DNA from: Hydractinia symbiolongicarpus
Taxonomy: Eukaryota > Cnidaria > Hydrozoa > Anthoathecata > Hydractiniidae
Assembly (NCBI RefSeq): GCF_029227915.1
Contig: NC_079887.1
Span: 16,241,650-16,305,649, forward strand
Direction of reading: 5' to 3'
DNA length: 64,000 nucleotides
This document shows positions 34,001-46,250 of the stretch, in pieces. Position numbers and translations under genes: made by a program. Under the pieces are notes generated by a model. The model did no database searches, had not been told where the DNA came from, and saw nothing but the letters and a program-made list of their open reading frames with translations. How positions within the stretch are numbered: the first letter of the stretch is position 1; each line of letters opens with the position of its first letter.

Positions 34001-37000
34001 AAATTCACACACAAAATTCACGTAAGATGAATACTCATCTTCTGTAAAAGACCACACGCTTTTGCGAAAACATTGTTGTAGAACCAGCAACTCGCAATTA
34101 ACCACCAGCTTTAATTAACAAAGACACACGTCAATACTGATTGTGATATACAAACCATGTCGACTTTGCGCATAATCACGCCTTGCAAACTCGCCAACAG
34201 TTCTTTATGAAACAGTACTGGCACTACTTTTAAAATCTCTCGATAAAACACCATCTTAGCACAAATGTGCTAACTGACACCTTCGTGCCTAGTGCTATTT
34301 ACAAATTTGCGTTGAAAAATAATAAATACTCAACTGCATAACCTTGACTGTAATAAATCTAATTAACTTACATTTTTGCTTTATGCTTTGAGAACAAAAG
34401 CCCACTAAATCACCTGGCATTGTAGGGAAAACAAAAAGACTGTTTGTCAGTGGTAGAAAACAACAGAGTAAAAACACACCAAAATCCCTCGATGCAATAA
34501 TGGACTTCGAATTGGAGGATATGAATATAACGGACTTCACGTTTCAAAATGAAGTACTATAGACGCCTCCTCTAAACACACCATCTACATCAACAAAAAC
34601 AACAACCTCAACAACAATGGTAACCAACAAAATAGAACCTGTACAACCGCCATTGATAAATAATACTGGACCTGGCAACAACCTTGGCAATTCGACAACA
34701 AAACCTAAAGGTGGAAATATCGAACGTTCCATTTCAATGTCGACTTCAAAGGTTTCATCAACAACCAACCTTGAAGCACAAAAAAAGTACAATAAATCCA
34801 CAAACAAATACCATCATTGACATAAACTGTTTTGTTATAAGCATAACTTTCTTTATATAAGAGCAACTTTCTTCCCCCATTACCAACTCTATTATAAAAG
34901 GAAAACTTGATATACACCGTTATAAAACACAACATCACAATACATTTAATGCAAAGATACTGGGAACTAACTTGTTCCGTCATTTTAAGAGGAAGTGTAA
35001 CGAACAAAGGTACCGTTAATTCTAAAACACAAAATAAAACAACGTCGTGACATGAGCTACAATATGCCAACTCTCTCAAAAAGAAAAGAAATCCATATCA
35101 CCATAGCAACTATTGTACTCATGATATGAAAAAAATATATTTACAATTGGTCGAATCGAACGACATTTAGTAACGGTCTGTTACCACAGCCATCCAACAC
35201 CTTAGACTTGACACCTAAACTATTTTTCAAAGCAACTAAAATTCATATTACCATAGCAACATTATGCACCACCATTGTGCCTTAAAATATCAAACATATA
35301 CTGTAGAACAGCCTGTTGACACAAATTTTCAACAAAACGTAACGCATGGACACCTTTAGCTGTGTCCAACTCTGAAATTAGCCTAAATTGTGTTTTACTT
35401 ATAAAAGAGACCTGAGTACAAAGTTGCAACCGGTCTCTTAAATTAATCATAACCCATATCGCTATGGCAACAACTAATACTCACATTGCGCTTTTTTGAA
35501 AAAGACGAACAACAGTCGACAACGGCCCGTTTAAACGGCCCTTCAACTATATATGGCTGCACATGTCTTAAAATCGACCTCTTTTCACTCAAGTAGCTGT
35601 TGTAGCAAGACATACATACGCAAAATATACATACACATCATGAATCAAAACGATCCTTTGAATTTGTTTCAGTTGCACGACAATGAGAACGGTAAGTTAA
35701 AAAAAGAAAATTGTTCTTACTAACTGATGAGAATACCTAAACAAAGGTATGGCCCACTATCACGAGGAGTTATTGATTAGTCCGTGCTAGGACGGGGCCG
35801 AAAACTCCAATGACGGTAGAAATCAACTGATCTCATTATTCAGTTAGTTTTTTAAAAAGAACGAAACACAAATTGCCAATATCAACACTTATATATTGGT
35901 AGATAACCAGAGCAAACTACAACAACATGTTCGCTCAAACAAACTTAAACTAAACCAATTTGATTGTTCAATGTACGATGGGGAAAGCAAGAGGGAATAA
36001 CACACTGATTTTCACACATAACACACTGATTATCTCATTACTAAGTTAGTATTTTTTAAAAGAACGAAACACAAATTGCCAATATCAACACTTATATATT
36101 TTTAGATAACCAGAGCAAACTACAACAACGTGTTCGCTCGAATAAACTAAAACTAAACCAATTTGATCGTTCAATGTACGATGGGGAAAGCGAGAGGGAA
36201 TAACACACTGATTTTCACACACACGAAGCGTGTTTTTAATGCTGCAATAATGGCGGTCGAAGCACAAGGTTTTATGAAAACATGGAATAAGCAAATCGTG
36301 TTTATGCTTTTATTTTGCAAGTAAATCATTAAATAATACTTTTTTCTATAATGTTTTAATGGTTCCTTTCGATTAAGATGAACTTGTTATAACGTCGGAG
36401 GTAACCTTTAAACAATGGTTGTCTCCAAGCATTCAGGCATGACATTGCTGTTTGCTGTTACCTTTTTAGAGAAGAAACTTTGATGTGAAGAAAATTTAAC
36501 AAAATTGGCAAATTCTGAAAAAATATACTAAATTAAATCCATGCTGAATTTAATATATTTGACCATTTGCCAAATTTAATCCATTTGAAGTTATAATAAT
36601 AGCCTTATTCAGGCCATTCCTTGAGACGAGTGCGATCGCACACGCACTCGCCCGCACACTCGTAAAAAAAGTTACGAGTGCTTTTTATCACACTCGTGAA
36701 TTTTTTCGTTTTCTAAAATATTATAGAGCGATGAAAAAGGCTATTACGCTGATTACTCTTCGTGATTGATTTTGTTTGAAAGATATTTTCTTATGTTTTC
36801 ATACTCACTTTGATAATTGTACCTTTATTTAAAAAAACAAGTGCTCACATGCTTTTTTCTTTTCATATTGATCCCACTCACTTGCTACATTTTATTTTGA
36901 AACAATGACTGACTTGTTCTACAGTAATCCCTTGTGACGTATTTCACCTGTTCTATCTGATAAAATGTTTGTATTCGAAAAAAACAACAACTTCATTCCG

Positions 37001-40000
37001 ATGTTGAATTATCATGAAAGCAAAGATAAAGCGAGTTGAACTTTCAACATTTAAATCATATGGACAAGAAGAAGTTATAGGACATAAAACAGAAGAAATA
37101 AATAATAAGACATACATAACTTTTATGTGGTGCAAATTATGTGCAAAATTATTATTACTAGAAAAGAACATTATCTTTTTAACTTTTTTTGAACAGCAGG
37201 AAAAAAGGTATTTAAATGTATTTTTATACTTTCACCACCAGGTAGCTAAAGATTAAAATACCTTCTGGTGGCCCGCAAATATAAAAACGAAAGAAACTGT
37301 TTTTAAACAAATAATTGTTTGTACACAAGGAGAGTATGACGTGAATATTAGACCAAAATAAATACTAAAAAAAGTTGTTTAATAAAACAAAATTTTGTTC
37401 ATACACAATGAGAGGGCACAAAAGTATATCGTATTAAAAAGAAGTCTGGAAGTTTTCTCTCCAACAAGACACGGCAGGCAATAAGTCAGCCCTGCCCTCG
37501 GTTCTGTGAGGAGAGATGTTCTGCGAAGACTATCAATTGAGTCTTCTGTACAGTTTGCTTCATGTTGAACTGTGCCCGTGATAAGCATTTTCGACGCATG
37601 TCACCGGCGACTTCTGCGATATACAACCTAATGATGACCTTCAGTTCGTAAAGAGCACGTGCTCAACGTACTTCCTAATGAGTTCATCTCGAAACATAGA
37701 AAGCCAGTTAGCAGTGAACTATTAACTTAACGAAGTACACCATCGGGTAGGTAGGTCAATGGGACTTGTACTCCATTTCCAAATCAGCTGAAATGTATCT
37801 CACGTCGGCATTTTTATTGCCGACGCAAAACAATCTAATTTTAGGGGCGTTATGCAGCTTAAAAAACATAACGTTCTGGTAAACAAAAAATAGTGAAGTG
37901 TGAATCACACTTGCAAATATTCACATCGCACTAGTAAATTTTGCTTACGAGTGCGATTTTTCGCACACCATAGCACTCGTAATTTTTTTAGCGGGTGCTT
38001 TTTGTAGCTCTGGCATAGTTTTATTCAAGACATGGCCTGCTTATTATGTCTTTCTGTTTAAAATGGTTTCCCTGCAGCTTTATTTCAAACCCCTGTCTGA
38101 GTAATTTCATTACTTGATGTTTACAGGCATGAAAAAGATCTATTAGAAGAAGATATATTAATACACATATTCTGTCTCTCTCTATTTTATAGTCATATAT
38201 AAGAAGAATTGGCTACTGACTAGTTCCTTTAAAAATCGAAAATAATTTTAATGAAGCGAATTTTGAGAGCAATGCTTTCGTCAGAAATTGATGATGAATA
38301 AACACGACATATTGCATTTTACATGTTAACGAGTAAAACACGAGTTAAACCAAGCCAATAAGAAAGTTTTTTGATTTCCCAAATTAAAACCACGCCAAAT
38401 TTCTTCTTTTAAGGTATATCAGGCTTCCCGCAAATGCTGGAATAGATGGGAAATTGCTCTCTTTCTGTATGTCTGATAGAACCTTGGAAAGTAATACATG
38501 TTTTTTAGAAATCACTGCTTAGATTGCTGGAAACTGCTTAGATTGCTGGAAAACAAATTGTAACAAATTTTATGTGGAGATGAAATCTCTGCTGCATAAT
38601 CCCACGCAATTTTAAAAACCTTTACCAAGAACTTTGATTAGTATGCTGGTAATTGAACCAAAGGATCAAATTGGAGTTTTACAACAATTTTCTGGCAAAG
38701 TTCAAATTTTTTTCAAAACTCACGAAAATTGTTAATTTTTTTTTCTTGTAAAGATTTCTGTAGGATAAAGTACAAATATCCTTTTTAACTTGGGTTAGAT
38801 GACTTTTTTTAATTTTTTACATGAACATTTCAGGTGGATGATAACATAACAAGGCATATAGAAAAAGAATTCAAACAGACAGATTGGAATGTAACGGTAA
38901 TGCATTATTTAGGACTGGATCATATTGGACATCTAGCTGGCCCATCGAGCCCGTTAGTTGGACCAAAGTTAACTGAAATGGATCGAATTATAGAGCTGAT
39001 TTTTAATAAGCTAGTATACCGGGACAAGAACTTGGGTACTCAGAGCTTGCTGTTGATTTGTGGTGATCATGGAATGAGTGATGCGGGAAGTCATGGTGGT
39101 TCATCCCTGCAAGAGATATTGACGCCTGCTATTTTTATAGACACTAAAGCAGGTATACAATTTAACAAAAATGATATGGAAAGTGTTTATCTCCTGATGC
39201 TGCTTTTTACTCTATTTTTTGCTTGTTAAAATAAGTGGAAAAAAATCCACCACTGAGAGTGTGGTTATAGGTGTACAACGTGAAACTCATTCTGGCAAGA
39301 AATTTCATGCATGTGTTAGTTGAAACATCTGTATAACGTCATGTCGGATTCATGTCGGCATGAATTTTATATGGGTACATGTAACCGGCACTTTCACTTC
39401 AATGCTAGCATGAGTTACATGTCACCTACATCTAATAACTTCACTGTTTTCAAGATGTTATGCTTTGTTTTCCATGCACCGATGGTTCAATCTTTAGGGT
39501 TTACAGCCAACCTTGAAATCAGAGAGTTGCCAGGCGGATAACATTCAGAAAATCTTTTAGTTTATATGACTGTAACGTAATTGTAAAAAATTGATTAACA
39601 GTAACCTCTACTTGATTTTTTTTAATTTTAAAATTTTTATCACCTTGCTGATGTAATTTACAGGGTTTAATTACTTTCTCCAGCTTGAGTATGCTGATGA
39701 CTGAGAAATTGGATTTGTCAGAGTGTGAAAACTGACTCAGAAACCATTCTTAGTACTATACATTGAGCATTAATCTACACGTAAACTTTGTGATTTTTAT
39801 AGCCGATTATATACTTACTAAAATGTTTGTAAAAGTCGAAATCGCAAAAATAAATGGTCACCAACCTTTTGAATGATAAGAAGACCATTTTAAAAAGTTC
39901 TTACTTTTTATTTTTGGGTGTTTTCTTGTACTCTCACAAGTAGATGAGGAAATCGAACGATCACCTTGGTTAACGTTTTTTATAAACGTTTTTTTATTCC

Positions 40001-43000
40001 ACTTGAGCATTCCATAAAAAATAATATACAGAAACATAGATGGGTCTATATCCGGTGAAGGCTTGTACACGAAGGGACTATATATGAGGACTTACCAAAA
40101 AGTTGTATAAGAGACTTCCCCAAATCAGAACTGATGTTTAGACTTAATTTCCATAGGATTCGGGATCTTTCTGGATTTATATTATAGCTGTGAATTAAAA
40201 ACAGTTGAGATGATTTTTATTTAGGGGTTCATTTTACCAACAAGACTATAGAGCAGGTTGATTTTGCATCAAATCTTGCTGTTTTGTTTGGTCTTCAAGT
40301 CCCGTTGTCAAGGTAACGCGTTTATTTGTTTGTTTGTGTTATGTTCCAAGCCTAAAGATATCGCTGATTGTCTCGCCTAATGTCAGGGAATGTCTTTGTA
40401 TCTGAGGAGCGGAGAGGACATGGGAAGAGGATTTCTGTCTTTTTCTGGAGTTCGTATTTTTAGGTGTATTTTTTACCATTATTCAGTGTGTCAAAAATCA
40501 TTTTTTAGAGAAAAAACAAAACTTTGAAAATAAATATTTATGATAAAAAACGTAAACGTGTCACAATATTTGTTTACTTTATTGAGAGATTTTTGCGAAA
40601 GCTATTTCAGGTATCTCGCTAAAATAATTCCCATAGAAATTTTTTTTGGCCTAAACCGAGAAAATAACTCCCCGCTAAAATTTGTTACCTTCTATTAATG
40701 ATGCAGGTACACTGATTTGTTTTGATGTGGTGCTTTCAGTCCAAATATACTACACGTTTAAAGGATGATGCGAAATCATTCAATTTGGAGATCTGCTATA
40801 AATTCTTAACTAGATGAAAAACCGAAAAAAGGCTAATTTGTAAAATTAAATTCCCGCGAAATATCAGAATCAACCTGAGAGAAATCATAAAACATCACAG
40901 GATGTCACAGAAACTTCGCATCCCTTTATTCGTTTTTTAGTGTTGGTCGACCTATACCGCTGTTGGATACCTTATACAGCAAAAAAGAACTTGTTAAAAT
41001 TAATCAGCATTTTGCTTGTCAACTACACTCCATGGCGGAGGATATAGTATCGAAGACGCTATTATCGCAATTGCTTGCTCTATGTCATGGTAACACACAC
41101 TCTGCGGAAGAGATATTACGCCTTACTACCGAGCATTTGCAAAGTTTAAGTCCAGAATATAAGATTGAGTTGATGGTTACTGGTATATGCTTGATGATAT
41201 TAGGATGCTTCACTTTATTTTATATCTTGGTTGCCGCCATGCCAGCCACCAATTCATTAGTGGAATTGATTGATGTAAACAAAGAAGGCGAAACGGCGAG
41301 TTTAAAAAACAAAATGGCGGTCCAAGTTGTGAATATATACCAAATAGTATGGGTATGTTTGTTTCTTGTTAGCATGTTTTCGAGCAGTTTTATAGAAGAA
41401 GAACACTATATTTGGTATTACTTTGTTACCAGCTTCTTTTTGCTGTTGTTACTGCTAACCGAACGTTCAGAGTCAGCAGTACTTTTGCTTCTGTTAACGT
41501 TACTCCGTGTAGCTCGCGCATGGAACCGCACTGGCGTTAAATGGATAGGTTTGGCGGATTTAGGCGACTGGTTTTTCGAAAGAAATATAAACTATTTTGT
41601 GTTTGTTTACATGACGCTATATGTGACTGTGTATGGTTTCTACATGTACACGGAAAGATGGTCGGGAAAAGTAGCGCTGACGTCAGCCTTTTTGTTGCTG
41701 ACTGTGCAGAAGTTATGTTCAAATAATAGGTTTGAAGTATTACCGAAAGATTCTGTAACTGCGTTATATTTGTCTCGCTTAGTATATTTAAATGTTGGTG
41801 TTATGGCCTTGTTATACCAGCTTTCATACGTGCAACAGTTAAAAAGTGTTGTGGTGGTGTTGAACATGTTATTGTTGAGATGGGAAAACATTCCTTGGTT
41901 TTGTACTATCATTTTTATTGAGTTGGTGATCATACAAAAATGTTTAAAATGGTAAGTCAAGTAATATATTTTAACAATGCTATTAGTGAAATTAACCTTG
42001 TACCTCGGTAAATATTTTTACCATTTTTTTATCCGACTTTTTTAACCCACTCTATTATCCGACTTCTCTATCCGACTTCTCCATCCGACTTCTCCATCCG
42101 ACTTCTCCATCCCACTTTTTTATCCGAAATCTTTATCCGACCTGTCATCGCATGTTTTAGTTAAAAACTCGCGGATTTTTTTAGAGAAACTTTCGCAAAT
42201 CCATAATTTAAATAAAAATTCGCAAAAAAAACTTTCGTGGTATCTTAAATTACTAAATTTTCGCAAGATAAACATTCGTGATTTGTGATTTAATGTTATC
42301 GATTTGCACGATCAGAGAAATAATTTTTGACATGGAAACAAACTTTCTACAGAAGAAAAAAGCTATAAAAAAGCAATGCAGTTTTTTGTGTCAAATGAGT
42401 TTGTCTAAAAAATGGGGAAAAGTCATTCCAGAGACTATTTATGGATTAATTTTTTCTGACTTTATAAGTTTGAAGCATCGTCGCCTTGTCCTACAGTAAT
42501 TTGGCAAACACGAGGTCTTGTAACGGTGAGCAATTAGCATCACGTTAATTTTATGTTTGTTTAATAAAATCATGCTTCGCTAATTCCTTTGATTTTTTTT
42601 ATGGCCTGGGGTGGATCAGGCCTTAGGGTGAAAGTGTCGGATTAAGGTGACATTAAAAAATTCCATTTGTGTTACAATCTACCTTATTACAACTCTTCAT
42701 CGCCAACGATGTAAATTTACGAATCACTAGAACAACTTTTGGGGTTCTGAATTTCTTTTGACCATAAAGCACGCAATAATAATTTGTCGCGATACGCGTT
42801 TTAAAAGTCAAACTTTCTCTGAAATAAAAAATTTGAGCACCCAACGCCAAATTTCTCATCGTGTACGACAAACTGTGACTGTCAAAGAAGACTATATTAT
42901 CCAAAATACTACTTCTTATGTTGTGTGTTAAAAATGGTATCTAATGCTCAGTATGTTTTGCACTTTGCAGGCAAACGTGTATTTTCAGTAAATACCAAGT

Positions 43001-43827
43001 GTTTTGGTTATTTCATTCGATGTCCAAGTTCACCTACTTCTCACAAGGTAACTCGAACAGTTTGACAACTGTCGACATATCCACTGGAATAATTGGTTTT
43101 GACGAATACTATCCAGTGACGGCTAATTTGATTACGTTATTTGCCACTTACGGAGGAGAGTGGTTCTGGTTTGCAAGCTTCCACGATTTTGTGCATTCAA
43201 CAAGGTACGGTCAAGTATTGAACTAACTTCTTCAGCCGTTTTCATTTCCGTTTTTGAATCGTTTTTTTGGAAGTTAAGTTTGATATACAGCCATTAGGGG
43301 ATGGTTTGGTAAATTTGAATTCATGTCTAAGCTTTGATGATGCCTCGCTACTGCTTCGCGAGCACAATATGTGCTTTTAGTTAACTTGAAAAGACCTAAA
43401 TCCAATTATTCCCTTCATAATTTTTACATTCCAGTTGCGAAAGGTTATGCCCACGAAATGAAGTATTTTGCAAAAGTTTTGACTTCGAAAGCAATCTCCA
43501 ACAACTCCATATAGATGGAATATAATTGTAGGCACGTCGAAAAATCCACGGCGACATTTCGTGCACCCAAAGAATGAACTGGAGGTTTACTCTGCTGACG
43601 TATGCTCTTTTTTTAGGATCACGTCAGATATGACGACTCAAATTGCTGTCGTGTCGGTATTATTTCAATCAATTGAAGAAAGCATATACTGTCTGTTGAT
43701 TTACACTGAACGATATCATTTGTTTATATGGAGTGTGTTCTCTCCGAGGTTTTTGTATATGCTGGCGTACACAGCTAACATTATGTCGGTAACTGTTTTG
43801 TATATTATTAAAAAAGAGCTGATATAA
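31014..43827 (+). CDS. PIGG: GPI ethanolamine phosphate transferase 2 (PIGG)
   Basis: Eight exons keep one frame: 31014-31285, 32428-32476, 32996-33205, 38834-39152, 40225-40312, 40941-41951, 42971-43204 and 43617-43827 (797 residues). The enzyme adds ethanolamine phosphate to the second mannose of GPI anchors in the ER membrane. An N-terminal membrane segment (about 5-28) leads into an alkaline-phosphatase-type domain: VMVIDALRTDF (metal ligand D60), PPTVTMPRIK (nucleophile threonine in this motif), FFGDETW (149-153), YLGLDHIGH (D206, H207, H210) and CGDHGMSD (D255, H256). Exons 6-8 hold many hydrophobic helices and the family C terminus RYHLFIWSVFSPRFLY. It is shorter than human PIGG (983 residues), mostly within the membrane part. 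Intron 3 is 5.6 kb and hosts a TTAA element. Confidence 0.93.
31440..31920. repeat. Possible retroelement remnant in PIGG intron 1
   Basis: This stretch is visibly richer in G and C than its surroundings and contains a minus-strand open frame at 31883-31683 with no recognised domain. The base composition suggests an inserted element, but I cannot classify it. Confidence 0.25.
32720..32965 (-). mobile_element. LINE-type retrotransposon 3' fragment
   Basis: Read on the minus strand, the open frame 32999-32739 contains KCRDLIVPG, RGRSRKTWQEVIRKDL and LDLTQSRSDWKR, typical of the extreme C terminus of non-LTR reverse transcriptases. It is followed by a stretch that on the plus strand reads CGGCTTAACGTCCGTTTTCC with (ATC)n next to it, the usual 3' end of such elements. 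Only the tail is present, inside PIGG intron 2, next to exon 3. Confidence 0.7.
33690..33962 (+). pseudogene. Broken exon with P2X7-C-terminus-like cysteine motif
   Basis: From 33867 one frame reads WCKCNNCRQMSTETECFCCH and continues HELESSHIYITYK up to a GT donor at 33963. This WCxCxxC...ECxCC arrangement is the zinc-binding C-terminal motif of P2X7 receptors, which also occurs in many cnidarian proteins unrelated to channels. Upstream pieces (LGFQFKPKR near 33745; YDCDSDGEIAEL near 33810) lie in other frames, separated by the G run at 33770-33782, so the exon is frame-broken. Confidence 0.5.
34500..34820 (+). pseudogene. Threonine-rich open frame interrupted by one TAG
   Basis: ATG at 34500 opens MDFELEDMNITDFTFQNEVL, then TAG (34560-34562), and the same frame stays open for a further 85 codons to 34820, rich in T, N, S and P. 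A tract of ACA/ACC triplets contributes. It lies within the TTAA element. It could be a decayed gene or a spliced exon whose boundary I cannot place. Confidence 0.35.
35548..35554 (+). promoter_or_regulatory. TATA box of the small gene in the TTAA element
   Basis: TATATAT lies 86-92 bases before the ATG at 35640, with the palindrome-like GGCCCGTTTAAACGGCC just upstream (about 35523-35540). The spacing allows a start site near 35580 and a short 5' UTR. Confidence 0.4.
35640..36203 (+). CDS. Small gene with a duplicated alternative last exon, inside the TTAA element
   Basis: Exon 1 is 35640-35691 (MNQNDPLNLFQLHDNEN plus one base), ending at GTAAGT. Two candidate last exons follow acceptors of the form TATATAT-TAG: 35903-36000 and 36106-36203. 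Each is 98 bases, each joins in frame, and each encodes a 32-residue tail such as DNQSKLQQHVRSNKLKLNQF, DCSMYDGESKRE. The copies lie exactly 203 bp apart within a tandem duplication and differ by three substitutions (H/R, C/R, K/E). Either splice gives a 49-residue basic protein. No known family is recognised. If genuine, only one last exon can be used per transcript, since each carries its own stop. Confidence 0.5.
35830..36235. repeat. 203-bp direct tandem duplication
   Basis: Copies at about 35830-36032 and 36033-36235 share TTGCCAATATCAACACTTAT and the exon that follows. They have diverged by a few percent, with small changes near each start. Confidence 0.75.
36610..38010. repeat. Unclassified repetitive DNA bounded by ACGAGTGCGAT motifs
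   Basis: GACGAGTGCGATCGCACACG with TTACGAGTGC near 36628-36686, and TTACGAGTGCGATTTTTCGC near 37944-37963, together with TATTCAGGCC / ATTCAAGACATGGCC at the outer sides, suggest the two ends of an inserted element in PIGG intron 3. The interior (hairpin CCACCAGGTA...TACCTTCTGGTGG at 37237-37271) has no recognisable gene. Confidence 0.35.
42031..42142. repeat. 13-bp tandem repeat in PIGG intron 6
   Basis: About seven units of CCGACTTCTCCAT-type sequence (TATCCGACTTCTC and variants). Confidence 0.8.
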
Positions 43828-46082
43828 TTTTTTACTTCTGCTCGAATATATTTTGCATTTCCTCGTGTGTACGAAGCATTTGGCTGGTGAAAAGTGCAAT
43901 TATTTGTACGTGTTTACGCAAAAAATCTTTTTTCAAATGAATGAGCTCTTTGAGATAAACCTCGAAGAGCTCTGGGGACGAGAATGATGCGTTCACCTGA
44001 AGGAAAGTTGTTTAAATTGTTTCTTTCATTCAGTTGTGTAAAAAATCTTAGCGCATTATATTCATTCTAAAAACAACAAAATCCCGAACCCTTACCCTCT
44101 TACCCTCTTAATTTTCTTTTCTACTTTTGATTGGCGAAAAAAAACGCCGATAATCCGGCGGGGCCCAAACTGATGGAAAATAACCTTTTGGGTGCTTTTT
44201 AATTGTGGAGAGGCAAGCGAAGAATGAAATGGATATTGTCGAGGTAGTTGCAGAACCGAGATGAAGGGTTTTTGGAGGAGTTTTTTATTTCATCTATTCT
44301 TCAGCATTTTTACCCTCGCTGTCTTAAATCGTTCCCGTCAGAATATCATTGACTTGAGGATAGGTGAGAAAGTGACATCTGCCTTTGTGCATATGGCTTT
44401 GAACTTCGTGACTTATTCGCTAGGGAATTTCATCCAGTTGAGCGCTTAATCAATGTTTTACGGTATCCGTTTAGCTAATAGAAAACATGTTATAGCCGCA
44501 CTCTCTTTCTAGATAATAACGAAACACATTTATGAATGAATAAATGTTGGTATTTTCAGGAAAGGTTGGTAATTTCAACCTCGTTCCCAGCACAAAAGGG
44601 CTCATATTGGAAACGAACTTTTTAAAAAAAAAAAGTTAGTCAATCTATTGTTTCATCTAGGTCCGTAAAGTTAATTACTTTAATCCTCCAATCAACTAAT
44701 AAATAGCCATTAACCAATTAATTATTAACCCCGTTAATGGATGACAGCTGTAGCCGTTGAAACGTAGCCTAAAATAAAATAAAATACCTTGTTCATGACA
44801 TAATAATATTTATATTATCCAAATAGATTATGTACTGTTTTATTATGTTTTTCCTGGATGAACGAAATTGCTTGTATTGCTGTCTTCCAAGCCTAATAAA
44901 CTCTGCTAAAAAATTATTATTATTGATTTCCATCGCCGTTGTGCGGGGCGGAATCTTTAAAATCGTCTGATGGGAGATAGATAGAGAGAGAGACAGCACA
45001 AAGTCCTTTTTTGCGAAAGCCAATGAACATGCTTTATTTTAATCTCTGTCAATTAAATGACCAATCTGAACAGAGAGTGTACTCTTCGTGTGGCCAGAAC
45101 ATTCCGTGTGCGGTCATGACTAAAAGTGCTTACATTTTGTTGGTCGCCCCTTGCTGGTCTCTTTTTTTGGTCGTGGTAGCGTTATTGATGGGGAGCTAAG
45201 CACTATTTTTTAAACTCGTGTATTTTATCAGGTAAGAATTATTTTATATATAGCTAAGTGAGAAAGGTGTACTGGCTAGCTATCTCAATTTTTGGTACTG
45301 ACTTGGATCTCCTTTTGATTGGTGCTGACATACCCCTTTTGATAGTCATGGAATTAATTACTTGCTAGCTAGCTATAGAGCTAGCTACACAAAATAGTGC
45401 TTTGATTAGAGTGCCTTTTTTTCTTAAACAGCAAGCAACAAAAAACCTTTATCCTGTCTTGCGTAGTTCTTCCATGACTGGACACTCAACTCCAGTTCTT
45501 ATGGGAAAAAGGGGGGCTAAAAATAACTTCCAAATGACACTTTGTGGGACTACTTCTATCAGATAAAAAGATATACATATTCGCACAGGATATTTTTTAT
45601 ATTTTTTGCAGAAAAGTTGTCGAAACGTGCCAAAAGTTATTGTTGCTTGCACTGAGCAGTCAGTGAACTGATAATTAACCTGTAGCTAACAATATATAGT
45701 TAGCCGATGCAGGATAATCAGATGCTACGCCTAGTATATTTAGTTGTTAAAAGCTTCTTTGTGTTCTTTACAGCCAACTGCGTCTTTTCCATGTTTTTTC
45801 TTGAAATCAGAATAGTTTTGCTGTTTAATAATATAGACGACATATATATGTACTGCTAGCTACAGTAAAATTATATCTCTTTTGCAAAATCGTTTCTTGT
45901 TCTTTTTCTTGGTTTTAATTGAAGCACAACTTTATGTTGATCTATATAAATATAGATGGCTATGGGGAGATCGATAACGAAGAAAAGTGAAAATTTAAGT
46001 AAAAAGATATATATCGTATAAGTAGCTGTATAAGCGGCTAATTATACTGTACGCACCGTATATATAATTATTCTGCATAGAT
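43828..46082. other. Intergenic region after PIGG
   Basis: No coding frame is convincing. A CTCGAAGAGCTCTGGGGACG motif at about 43961 and a CAACCTCGTTCCCAG motif at 44576 resemble the MITE termini seen elsewhere. AATAAA at 44539 could end the PIGG transcript. GTAAGAAT at 45232 and a strong acceptor before 46541 (CTTTTTCAG) with AATAAA at about 46652 could bound a spliced non-coding transcript, but this is weak. Confidence 0.3.
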
Positions 46083-46250
46083 AAATAGAATGTCTGTATA
46101 TTTTATATGGCTAGCCTCACAAATCCTATCCCTCGATAGGGAGTCCTAGTTCGGGGCTATGGTAGCATAATATTGAATTACCGCCAAGGGAAATCGAACC
46201 CCGTCCTCCCGCACAAAGTGCCAGAGTTATAACCACCAAGCTATGGCGCC
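46083..46250 (-). mobile_element. tRNA-derived SINE (short copy)
   Basis: On the minus strand the head reads GGCGCCATAGCTTGGTGG with TTATAACTC (A box) and GGGGTTCGATTTCC (B box). The tail reads CTAGGACTCCC, ATCGAGGGATAGG, TTTGTGAGGCTAGCC. The tail matches the SINE at 56150-56475, although about 120 bp of the middle is missing here. Confidence 0.7.

Larger units (their letters stand above)
33280..36411. mobile_element. 3.1-kb TTAA-flanked transposon in PIGG intron 3
   Basis: The element spans 33284-36407 with TTAA on each side (33280-33283 and 36408-36411). The ends are inverted: AGGTTCCCTCCGACGTT at the left, and the complement of AGGTTACCTCCGACGTT at the right, differing at one base. The same terminal sequence and TTAA flanks are found on the 435-bp MITE at 2339-2773. 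Inside are a decayed P2X7-C-terminus-like exon, a stop-interrupted threonine-rich frame and a small TATA-driven two-exon gene. I see no transposase, so it is probably non-autonomous or composite. Confidence 0.75.

Noticed and set aside
35715-35850. Possible hammerhead ribozyme (CTGATGA near 35718; GTCC-GTGCTA-GGAC stem near 35783; GAAAACTCC near 35799)
   Set aside because: The CTGATGA and GAAA boxes are not arranged around the same stems. Where the stem II-like hairpin exists, the core reads TTGATTA, which lacks the essential C3-G8 pair. I regard it as a chance hairpin.
37379-37588. Minus-strand 69-codon frame in PIGG intron 3
   Set aside because: It has a mildly protein-like composition but no recognisable domain, no splice support and lies in repetitive DNA.
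42001-42142. CRISPR-like array
   Set aside because: The units are 13-bp tandem repeats without spacers, in a eukaryotic intron.
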